Shown piece by piece: positions 16,444-28,400 of a stretch of DNA of 38,753 nt. The translations under genes and the position numbers were made by a program. The DNA is taken from assembly GCA_018970725.1 (NCBI GenBank), contig JAGWVU010000045.1:1-38753 (forward strand), in the 5' to 3' direction. The notes under the pieces were generated by a model. It did not search any database and had not been told where the DNA came from. It worked only from the letters and a program-made list of their open reading frames with translations. Every line of letters starts with the position of its first letter. The first letter of the stretch is position 1. The DNA is from Verrucomicrobiota bacterium. GTDB lineage: Bacteria > Verrucomicrobiota > Verrucomicrobiia > Verrucomicrobiales > DEV007.

Positions 16444-19400
16444 ATGGATACGAATCGGAACGGGTCCTCCCAGCGGGAGCCATTGGCTATCGTAGGTATC
16501 GGTTGTCGCTTCCCCGGAGGCGTCGATGACACCGAGTCCTTCTGGAAGCTTTTGAAGGAGGGCCGTTCGGGCATCATCGAGGTTCCGGCCAACCGGTGGA
16601 ATCGCGAGCGCTTCTACCATCCGGACACTTCCATCCCGAGGAAGATGCACACCAAGTGGGGCGGTTTTGTCGACAACCTCGATCATTTCGACGCCCAATT
16701 CTGGGGAATCTCACCGCGGGAGGCCCTTCGGATGGACCCACAACAGCGCTGGCTGCTGGAATGTTCCTGGGAGGCCTTGGAAAACGCCGGTTACCGTCCC
16801 TCCAAACTCGCGGGCACCCGCACGGGAGTTTACGTTGGCATCGCATCCAACGACTACGCGCAGGTTCAAATGACCAGCCCGGAGGATGTCGATGTGCACA
16901 CCAACTCCGGTGCCACGCTTTCGATCGCCTCGAACCGGATTGCCTATCTCCTCGACCTCAAGGGACCGGCCCTGTCGGTCGACACCGCCTGTTCCTCGGC
17001 TCTCGTGGCGATCAATCTGGGCTGCAAGGACATGTGGTCTGGAGAGATCGATCACGCGTTGGTGGGCGGCGTGAACGCGCTCTTGACGCCGGACACGTCG
17101 ATCGGCTTCTCCAAGGCCACCATGCTTTCGCCCAGCGGGCAGTGCTTTGCCTTCGATGACCGGGCCAACGGTTACGTCCGGGGCGAGGGCGCGGGCATGA
17201 TGTTCCTCGTCCCCCTCTCCAAAGCTCTGGCCAACGGGGATCGGATTTACGCCACGGTGCGCGCCGCGGTCATCAATCAGGACGGCCATACCTCCTCCAT
17301 GACCGTCCCCGGCCAGGAAACCCAGGCGGCGATGCTCATCGAGGCCTATCAACAGGCCGGATTTCCTCCCTCAAGGGTCACCTACATGGAGGCCCACGGC
17401 ACCGGCACCCCGGTGGGGGATCCCATCGAAACCAACGCGCTCGGGGAAGTTCTCTCCCAAGGGCGCGACAAGAAGAACAAGTGCCTGATCGGTTCGGTCA
17501 AAACGAACATCGGTCACCTGGAGTCCGGCTCCGGCGCCGCCGGCATGGTGAAGGCCGCCCTGGTCCTGCACAAGGGGATGGTGCCGCCCAACCTGAATTT
17601 CAAAAAGCCGAACCCGAACATCGACTTCGACGGCCTGAAGCTCAAGGTCGTTACTGAGCTCACGCCACTCAAGACACCGGATGGCTCCCTCCCGGTCGCT
17701 TCCGTTAATTCCTTTGGATTCGGCGGCACGAACGCCCACATCGTTCTCGAGGCCCCTCCTCTCCCCACGCCCCTTGAAAAACCGGCGGATGCGGCCGCCC
17801 GCCCCCTCCTGCTTCCCATCTCCGGCAAGGACGAAGGAACTTTGCGTGCTTACGCCGACCGCTACCGCCGTTATCTCGAGGACGAATCGATCGACCTCGC
17901 CGAGGTCTGTTTTTCGGCGGGCGCACGGAAGGAACACCATGACAAGCGGGCGGTCGTGATGGGCCGGACCGCAGCGGAATTGCGGGATCGGCTTCGTCAG
18001 GTGGCGAAGGGTCACGAGGATGTGCCGGGCGTGTTTTTCGGTTCGGCGGCCGACGAGTCCCATCCCACGGTCTTCGTCTACACCGGCCAAGGCGCCCAAT
18101 GGTGGAAGATGGGACAGGAGCTGTTGCGGACCGAACCCGTCTTTCGCCGGACCATCGAGGAGATCGACGCCGAGGTGCGCAAACTGGCCGACTGGTCGCT
18201 CCTCGAGGAGATGACCAAGCCCAGTGAGCAGTCCTCCAACATCAACCGGACTTACATCGCCCAGCCGGCCATCTTCGCCCTGCAAGTGGCGCTCACCGAG
18301 CTTTGGAAGAGCTGGGGCGTGGTGCCCCACAAGGTGGTGGGACACTCCGTGGGTGAAGTCGCCGCCGCCTACGCGGCCGGGGTCTACACGCTGTCCGATG
18401 CCGTGAAGGTGATCGTCCATCGGTCACGGCTTCAGGAGCAGACCGGTGGCGATGGCAACAAGGGAAGGATGTATGCGGTCGGACTGAGCGAATCCGAAGC
18501 GCGGGAATGGCTCGCGGGCTACGAGGGGGTGATCGAAGTTGCGGTGGTGAACAGCCCGACGCTGGTGACCCTCGCCGGCGACCGGATTCCGCTGGAGGAG
18601 TTGTCGGCGAAATTGGAAGCGGCCGGGAAATTCGTCCGGATGCTGCGGATCAACTACGCGTTCCACACCTTCCAGATGATGCCGATCAAGGATGAGTTGC
18701 TGGAAGCTCTCGGCGACATCCGCCCGCGGCCCACCACGATTCCCTACATCTCCACCGTCACCGGTGGCGTGATGCGCGGGGAAGAGCTGGATGCGCATTA
18801 TTGGTGGCGCAACGTGCGCGAGGCGGTGCTTTTCGCTCCGGCGGTGATGAATTTGATCCGGGGCGGCGAGCGCCTCTTCCTCGAGATCGGGCCACACCCC
18901 GCCCTGCAGGGGCCGATCAACGAGTGCCTTCAGGAACAGAAACGGAAGGGGGCGGTCTTTCATTCCCTGTCCCGCAAATCCGTCGAGATCGAGGAGATGC
19001 TGGGCAACTTCGCCAGGCTTCATCTCTACGGCCGCGAAGTCGACTGGCGCGCGGTGAACCAAGCCGCGGGACAGTTCCTTCCCCAGCCGTCCTATCCGTG
19101 GAACCGTGAACGCTTCTGGCTCGAGTCCGAGGAAGGCACCCATCTCCGCTGCAGCCCGACGGTTCACCCGCTGCTGGGCGTCCGGATCGGGGCCACCAAG
19201 CCTACTTTTGAGTTTTACCTCGACCCCCGTCTCTTCCCCTATCTCGAAGATCACCGCTTTTGGGACTCCATCATTTTCCCGGCGGCAGGTTACGGCGAGA
19301 TTGGTTTGGCCCTGTGCCGGGAGCTATACCCGGGTGAGGACTATTGCGTCGAGGAACTGGAGGCGAAAAAGGCGCTGTTCGTCAGTGAATCCAAAGTTCC

Positions 19401-22400
19401 CACGGTCCGCGTCGTCTTCGACGAAGGAGACCGCAGCTTTTCGGTCTACAGCAACCCCTCGAAGAACAGTCTCAAGGAATGGGAACTGAACGCTCAGGGC
19501 CGACTTCGGAAACTCGGTCAACCGGTTCCCGCCCAAGCGGACTTCGCGGCGATCAAGGACCGGATGGTCAAGCACTTCGATCACGAGGCGTACTACAAGG
19601 ATTACCTCGACGCCGGTTACCAGTTTGGCCCCAATTTCCAGCACCTGCAGAATGTCTGGCGCCGGTCACACGAGTCCCTTGCCGAGATCGTGGTCCCCGC
19701 TTCCATCCAAGCCGATCTCAAGGGTTACCGGTTTCATCCGGCAGTCCTCGACGCCCTATTCCACGGGGTGAAGGGGGCTCAAGTGGTGCCTGACGACGCC
19801 AAGGGCTCGGACTATTTCTATCTTCCAGCCTCGGTGGGAAGGATCCGGATCTTCGAGGAACCGATCCCAACAACCCTCTGGGCGCACTCGCGGATCCATT
19901 TCGACGACGGTGAATCGCTGATTTCCAACATCACGGTCTTTAACGAGCACGGTCATCAGATCGCGGAGATCGTCGATTTCCGGGTGGACCGGGTGGATCA
20001 GAAGGATGAAAAGGAGGAGGAACTCGACAACTCCTTCTACCAATTCCGTTGGGAAGCCCGGCGGCTCAAGGGCAGTCGCACCGCGGGTGAGGTGGCCTTC
20101 GCCCCAATCCCCACCGTGGTCAAGGAAGTGCGGGGAGCGATGCCCTTGGTCTATGAGCGGCACGGACTCAAGGCTTATTACGAGCGTTTCGAGTCGCGCC
20201 TCGACAAGGCCGTGGAGCAATTCGTGATCAATGCCTTCCTCGACCTCGGATGGAGCCCGGTCGTCGGAGCGTCGGTCGAACTGGAGGCGTTCCTCAACTC
20301 CCTGGGCATTCTTCCAACCCATCGCCGGTTGACAAACGCCCATCTGGACACCCTGGCCGCCGCCGGTTGGTTGAAGGCCGCCGGACCCGGGAATTGGGTG
20401 GTGGTGAAGGCTCCGGAGCCTTGCGACGTCTTGGCCGAACTTCGCGCCCTCATCGCGGAGTTCCCTCAGTTCGCCAGCGAGGCCGAGCTGCAACTTGTGA
20501 CCGGCCCGGCCCTAGCCGCGGTGCTCACCGGGGAAGCCGATCCGGTGGAGATGCTTTTCCCCGGGGGCAAGTCGATCGATGCCCTGACCACCTTCTATCG
20601 CCAGGGCGGCGATTTCTCAGCAAACAACGAGTTGATCGGTTTCGCCATCCAACAGCTCATTTCCACCCTCCCCGCGCGGCGTGATCTGCGGATTCTCGAA
20701 GTGGGCGCCGGAACCGGCTCGCTGACGCGGACCGTCCTTCCGGTGCTCCCGGCGCATCGGGCGGAATACACCTTCACCGACACCAGCCCGGCGTTTCTCG
20801 CCGACGCGAAGCGGCAGTTCTTGGACTATCCGTTCGTCGAATACGCCACCTTCGATATCGAGAAGAGCCCGTCCGCCCAAGGGATCGATGTGGCGGCCTA
20901 TGACCTGATTCTGGCCACGAATGTGATCCACGCGACCTCGGACCTGCGGAACACCTTGGCGAATCTGCAGTCCTGTCTCGCTCCGAATGGGGTTCTCATG
21001 TTCCTCGAAGTGACGAACGAACGGGTGACACTGAACAACGTTTTCGGTCTTCTCAAGGGTTGGTGGTATTATTCGGACACCGAATTGCGCCCCAACTCGG
21101 CCCTGCTCCCCCGCGAACGCTGGTTGTCCCTGCTTCAGGAGATGGGCTTCCGGGACGTCGACTTTTTCGTCAGTTCGGAGCGGAGCAACGAATGCCAGCA
21201 GGCGGTCTTCCTCGCCCGTGCTCCCGGGTTGACGCCCGCGGCTCCGGCTGAGCCGGCGGTGGAACCGGCCACCGCGGAGACAGTGGTCTGGCTCAAGCCC
21301 CGGAGCGGAACAGAAGCTCTCCAGACCGTCCTTCAGACCGCCGGACGCAAGGTGGTCACGGTCCGTCCAGGCGCGGCCTTCGTCATCGGCGGGGCCTCCG
21401 ATTTCACTCTCGATCCCCTCTCCAAGGAGCATTGGGTGCAACTCTTCCAGGAATTGGGATCCGCCGGTCACCGGGTCACCACCTTCGTCCATGGATGGAC
21501 GCTCGATGATCCCGGAACAGAAATCTCACTGGACGCTCTTCGCGAGTCCCAGGTCCATGGAACCCACTCGCTGCGGGTGCTCATCCACGCGATGCACCAG
21601 CTGAAGCCGAGCCCTGCCCCGAAATTTTATGTGGTGACCCGGGGAAGGCTCTCGATCGCCGGAGAGCCGCTGCACTCGATCAGCACCGCGCCCCTCACCG
21701 GGTTTTGCCGGGTGGCCAACAACGAGCACCCGGATTGGCCCGTCACCACGGTGGATCTGGACGCTTCCCCGAATGCTTTCGAGGCCGAGGATCTCGCTGC
21801 CGAGATTCTGGGGCCGGATCTCGAGTTCGAGATCGCCTATCGCAGCCAGGTCCGCCACGTCAATCGTCTCCATCGGGTCAAGGCGGAGGAGGTTCCGCTG
21901 CGGCGCACGGATGCGGTCCTGCCCGACGGGACCGTGCTTCCGTATCGGTTGGAGATCGACAAGCCCGGTGTCCTGCAAAACCTTTCCCTCAATGTCACGC
22001 CGCGGATCGAGCCTGGTCCCGGTGAAATCGAGGTTCAGGTCAAAGCGGGTGGCATCAATTTCCGGGACGTCATGAAGGCGCTCGGCATGTATCCGGGGAA
22101 TCCGGTCGATATCCGTTGGTTTGGCGACGACGTGGCCGGAACCGTGGTGCGGGTGGGGGATGGGGTCACCGACCTGAGGCCTGGCGACAACGTGGTCGGC
22201 ATGGCTCCATATGCGTTCCGGAGTTACGCCACGGTGCACCGGGATCTGGTGTTCCGTAAGCCCGATCACCTAAGCTTTGAAGAGGCGGCCACGCTCCCAA
22301 CCGTCTTCCTGACCAGTCACTATGCCCTCGTCCATCTTGCCCGGATGGAGAAAGGAGAAAGAGTTTTGATCCACGCAGGCACCGGAGGCGTTGGTCAGGC

Positions 22401-25400
22401 GGCCATCCAAATCGCGCAAAACCTCGGCCTCGAGATCTTCTCGACTGCGGGGAGCGACGAGAAGCGTCAATTGCTCCGGGACATGGGGGTCCACCATGTC
22501 ATGAATTCGCGGACGCTGGACTTCGCGGACGAGGTGATGCGGATCACCAACGGAGAAGGGGTCGATTGCGTTCTCAACTCGCTCGCCGGGGACTTTATTC
22601 CGAAGAGCTTCGGTTGCTTGCGCCGCTTCGGCCGGTTCATCGAGATCGGCAAGATCGACGTCTACAACAACTCGAAGTTCGGTCTCGAGATGTTGAAGAA
22701 CAACATTTCTTACTTCGTGGTCGACCTTGCCCAGCATCTGGAGTCCAAGCCGGCCTTCATCGCATCGATGATGCGCGAGCTTGAGGGGCACCTCTTCGCC
22801 AAGACGTATCAGGCCCTTCCCCACCGCGTTTTCCCGATCACCGAGGTGGTCGATGCATTCCGTTACATGGCGCAGGGCAAGCACGTCGGGAAGAACGTGT
22901 TGACCTTCGACGTCCCGTCCATCCCCATCGCTCCCTGCACTCAGGAAGGTCATCTTTTCCGTCCCGACCGCACCTATCTCATCACCGGAGGCGCGGGCGG
23001 CTTTGGTTTCGAACTGGCCAAATGGATGGGCCGGAACGGGGCCCGCCATCTCTGCCTCGTCTCGCGCAGCGGGCCCAAGGATCCGGCGGCGGGCGAGATC
23101 GCCGCGATGCGAGCCGAAGGCATCGAGGTCACCGATGCCCGCGCCAGCGTCACGGACCCGGCGGCCATGCGCCAGATCGTCGCCACGATCCAAGCCGGTC
23201 CCGCCCCACTGGCCGGAGTCATCCACGGGGCCATGGTCATCAACGACCTGGACATCATCGATCTCGACGAGGAGGGATTCGACCGGGTCGTGCACCCCAA
23301 AATGCTGGGTGCGTGGATCCTCCATCATCTGACGCTCGAGATCCCGCTCGATCTGTTTGTTTCCTTCTCCTCGTTCTCCACGGTGATGGGAGCGGTGCGG
23401 CAGTCGAATTACAACGCCGGCAACGCGTTTCTCGACGCCATCGCCCAGCATCGCCGTGCCCTCGGCTTGCCCGGCTTGACGTTCAACTGGGGCGCGCTCA
23501 AGGGGGCCGGCTTCGTCGAGCGGAACGAAAAGACCGAGCAGTATCTCGAGCTGCTCGGGCTCTCCACTTATGACATGCGGGAGACCCTCAGCGTCTTCCA
23601 ACGGTTCATGATCCGGGATGTCGCCAACCTGGCGGCTTCGAGGATCGATTGGAGTTCCCTGTCGCGTTTCGCCGCCCTGATCGCGTCGAAGACCTACTCA
23701 CATGTCGTCGGTCAGGATGGCGAAGGCGAGGGCGGTGCCATCCGCAGCCAGATCCTCAATGCGGCGGCCGACGCCCGGCAGGGGTTGATGGAGAATTTCC
23801 TCGCCGAGCAAGTGGCTGGGGTCTTCGGGACCGATGTCTCAAAGATCAACAAGGATGTGCCGTTGAACCAGCTCGGTCTCGATTCCCTCATGGCGATCGA
23901 GCTCATGAACCGCGTCGAATCGCAACTCGGGATCTCGGTCCCGATGGGCGCGGTCCTCAACGGCCCCAACGTCCGCGAGCTTTCGGTTCCGATCCTCGAG
24001 TCGTTGCTCGCCAGCGCCGGCGACGAATTGGCGGCGGGCGGCGGCTCCGCGTCCCCGGGGGCACCCACGGCCTCGCTGCCACCACTCGTGATCTCCGGCA
24101 AGGATCGTTCCGAGTTTCCGCTGACCGAGGGACAGAAGGCCCTGTGGTTCCTCCATCAGCTGGCCCCGCAGTCCCCCGCTTACAACCTGGTGTTCAGTTC
24201 CAAGATCACGCCCTTGGTCGATATCCCGACCATGCAGGAGGCGTTCAAGGGACTCTTCGAGCGGCATCCGATGCTCGATGTCACTTTCCACACGGTCAAC
24301 GGCAGCCCGGTGCAGCGAATTCGCAAGGGCCGGAGCGTCGATTTCCGGGAGCACGACGCCACGCACCTTTCCGAGGCGGAGATCAAGCAGTTGGTGATGC
24401 AACACGCCAACCAGCCGTTCAATCTGGAAAATGGTCCCGTCGTGCGGCTGGAATTGTTCCGCACCGCGGATAACGCGCACATCACCCTGCTCTCGATCCA
24501 CCACATCATCTCCGATGCGTGGTCCATCACGTTGGTCATGCGCGACCTGATCGAGAGCTACTTCTCCCGCAAGGTGGGCAGGATGCCCGAGTGGGAGGAT
24601 GTAGCGACCCGTTACCACGATTTCGTGACCTGGGAGCAGGTCCATCTTTCCGGGGACTCCGGGGCCCGCATGCTCGACTACTGGAAGGGTCAGCTCGAGG
24701 GAGCACCGCTGGTGCTCGACCTTCCCACGGATCGTCCGAGACCTCCTGTCCAGACATTCAACGGTGCGGCCCACGGGTTCAAACTCGACAAGAAGCTGAC
24801 CCAAGCCGTCGTCAAACTGGCTGAAACGGAGAACGTCACGCTCTTTACGACGTTGCTTTCCGCCTTCGACTTCTTGCTCCACCGTTATTGCAAGCAGGAA
24901 GACTTGATCGTCGGTGTGCCGCTCGCCGGACGGAACCAATCGGAACTTCACAGCGTCGTCGGTTACTTCATCAACCCGGTTCCGGTGCGCAGCCGGGTCA
25001 CGGGCGATGCCAGCTTCCGTGATTTCCTCGCGCAGACCGGTCAAAACGTGATCGGGGCCTTGGAGAACCAGCATTATCCCTTGTCCAAGCTGGTGGATCA
25101 ACTCCATGTGCCGAGGGATCCGAGCCGCTCACCGGTGTTCCAGGTCTCGTTCTCGATGGAACGGATCCCGGGGGTCGATGAACAGGGGATCGCGGTGTTC
25201 CTCATCGGCCAGGGAGGCCACAAGTTCCACATCGGGGACATGACCGTGGAGACGGTGGATCTCACCCTCCGCCAGGCGCAGTTCGAGATCACCTTGGTGG
25301 TGGAGGAAGCCGGAGGCGAACTCTACGGGTGCTGGCAATACAACGCCGACCTCTTCGATCAAGCCACGATTGCCTCCCTGAACGACCTGTATGCCCAAGT

Positions 25401-28400
25401 CCTCCGCGAGGTGACGTCGGATCCGGCCAAGCCGTTGTCCGCCATCAACCTGCTGACCGCTTCCGAACAAGGCAAGATCCTTGAGGCTTGGAACGCCACC
25501 GAAGCCGATTACCCGGGCGACGAGTTGCTTCACGACCTGGTCGCCGGGCAGGTCGTCGCCACTCCGGACAAGATCGCGGTTCGTTGCGGCGGGGACACCC
25601 TCACCTTCAATCAACTCGATCGCAAGGCGGACGGTCTGGCCCAGTGTCTGGCGGAGGCCGGCGTGGGACCGGACCAACCTGTGGCCCTGCTCGCGGATCG
25701 CTCCTGCGCCATGGTGGTCGGGACGCTCGGGATTCTCAAGGCGGGTGGTTGTTACGTCCCGATGGATCCGGATTTCCCGGCGCAACGGCTCGAGATGATG
25801 CTGGCCGACGCCAAACCGAAGGTTCTCGTCACCCAACGCCGCCTCGTCAACCAGTTGCCCAAGGGGAGCTGGAAGGTTGTGTGTCTTGAAGACATCGAGG
25901 CCACCGACAGCGGCCCGGTCGTCAAGGGACTTCGCCCGGAATCCCTCGCCTACATCATTTACACTTCCGGTTCCACCGGAGTTCCCAAGGGTGTGGAGAT
26001 CTCCCATCAGGCGGCAGTCAATTTCCTCTGCTCGATGCGCGAGACGCCGGGTCTTGGGTCGAATGATCGCCTTCTGGCCGTCACGACCCTTAGCTTCGAC
26101 ATCTCTTTGCTCGAGATTTACCTGCCCTTGCTCACCGGGGCCGAGTGCGTCATCGCGAGCCGGGATGAAGTCAAGGATGGTCGACACCTCGGGCACATGC
26201 TCGATGAGTTCGACATCACCGTTATGCAGGCCACTCCGGCCACGTGGCAAATGCTGCTGGATGGCGGGTGGACGGGAAAGAGCGACCTCCGGATTTTCTC
26301 CGGCGGAGAGCCGCTGGGCCGTCGCCTCGCGGACCAACTGCTTCCCGCTTGCCGGGAGTTGTGGAATCTTTATGGGCCGACCGAGACCACGGTTTGGTCC
26401 ACCTGCACCCGGGTTTCTCCCGGGAGCGGCACCATCCATATCGGCAAACCGATCGCGAACACGACGATTTACCTCCTCGATGAGCATCTCATGCCCGTCC
26501 CGGCCGGATTCGTCGGCGACTTGTTCATTGGTGGCGATGGGTTGGCCAGGGGCTACCACCAGCAACCCGCCCTCACCGCTGAGAAGTTCGTTCAGGTCAC
26601 CTTGCCGAACGGAAAGACCGAGCGGCTTTACAAGACAGGTGACCTCGCCCGTTGGAACCGGGATGGCAACCTCGAGTGTCTCGGCCGGGCCGACTTCCAG
26701 ATCAAGCTTCGCGGTGTCCGGATGGAGTTGGATGATATCGAGTCCCATCTCTTCTCCCACAGTCGGGTCCGCCAGGCGGTGGTCGCCAAGCGCGACGATC
26801 TTCCCGGAGGCCCGAATCTGGTCGCCTACGTCATTCCCGACGGTCCGTCGGAGGGCCTGATTCCCGATCTCCGGTCCCATCTGGCGGAGCGTCTCCCGGA
26901 GAGCATGCGCCCCGCGTTTTACTGTATCGTCGATTCCTTCCCGCTCACGCCGAACCGCAAGGTGGACCGGAAGCGTCTTCCCGCTCCGAAGATCGATCGT
27001 TCCGGGTTGGAAACCGCCTATCTGGCTCCGACCACGGCCAGCGAGTTCCTCCTCTCGGACATCTTCGAGGAGGCGTTCGGTGCCAAGGTGGGCATCCGGG
27101 ACAACTTCTTCGAAATGGGGGGTGACTCCCTCCTCGCGGTCAGGATCCTCGCCCATGCCTCGGAGGCCTTCAACCGGCACATCCCGGTCGAAGCCTTCCT
27201 TCGTTACCCGACGATCGAGCAACTTGCCGATTATCTGCACCGCACCGAGGACCGCGAGGATCTTGAGGCGGGGCTCCCGGCCGGGGCGATCGACCTCGAT
27301 GCGATCGCGGCCAGCGGCCACATTGAATTGGAGTTTGTCGATGACGGGGACGTGCTTCCCAAAGTTGATGCCGTGGCTCTCGCCTGTATCCCGGACGCCT
27401 TCGTGGCCGTCAGTGGTTTGGGCAGGGACGAACTCATCGCCCGCTGGTTCCGGCACCAACCGCGCCTCTCCAGCATTTACGAGCTGCCGACCGGCAAGAT
27501 CGGCCTGATCGTCCTTCCAATGTTCGAGCTCGATATCTTCAAGGACGAGGCCGGCCTGCAGCGGTCCATCGTGCTCGCCTTGGAAATGGCCAGCCGGATG
27601 GGGGCCAGAACCGTCTCCCTCACCGGAATGCTGCCGAGCGCCACGGAAGATGGCGTGCGGGTCAGTGATTGGGTCAAGGGGCGCAAGAAGTTCCCCGCCA
27701 TCACCACCGGCGATGCCACGCGGACCGCGACCATCATCAAGACCATCGAGGGCACCCTCGAGAAGACCGGGCGCAAGTTCGCCAACGAATCTGTCGCCTT
27801 CATCGGTCTGAAGTCGATCGGCAAGGCAGCCCTCCGGCTCGCCCTCGAGGTTCTGCCCCACCCGCGCGAGATCCTTCTCGCGGACCCCTACCTCAAGGAG
27901 TCCGCCCTCACGGCCTTCCGCGACGAGATCGTCAAGCGCGGCTTCAAGGGGCGGATTTCGGTCCACCCCAACGGCGGCGGCATTCCTGCTCCGGTCTACG
28001 ATGCTTCGTTTGTCGTCGGCACCACCAGCATTCCCGGAATTCTCGATATTGGCCGCCTGGCTCCGGGGACCATCGTGGTCGACTACAGTTTCCCCTCCTC
28101 CTTCCGACTCCACGAAGCGGTTCGCCGCCTTGAAAGCGATGGTGACATTCTTTTCACCACGGGCGGCGAGCTTCATTTGGCGAAGAACGTCATCAAGGAG
28201 ACGATTTATCTCCCCACCGCCTCCCAGGAGTTGGCGGGAGATTTCGATACCCGCGCCATGTCCATGCTGGCCGGACGGCACCCGCACGAGATCACCGGAT
28301 GTATCGTCGTCAGCCTCCTCACCGGGATGGTCAAGGACGTGAAACCCACGCTCGGACCGGTCGCCCCGGAAGACGTTCTGGCGCATTACCAGTTCCTCGC

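Noticed and set aside
16174-16698. A minus-strand open frame covering the PKS upstream region and the first PKS codons
   Set aside because: It has no similarity, overlaps the KS coding sequence and lacks a credible ribosome-binding site.
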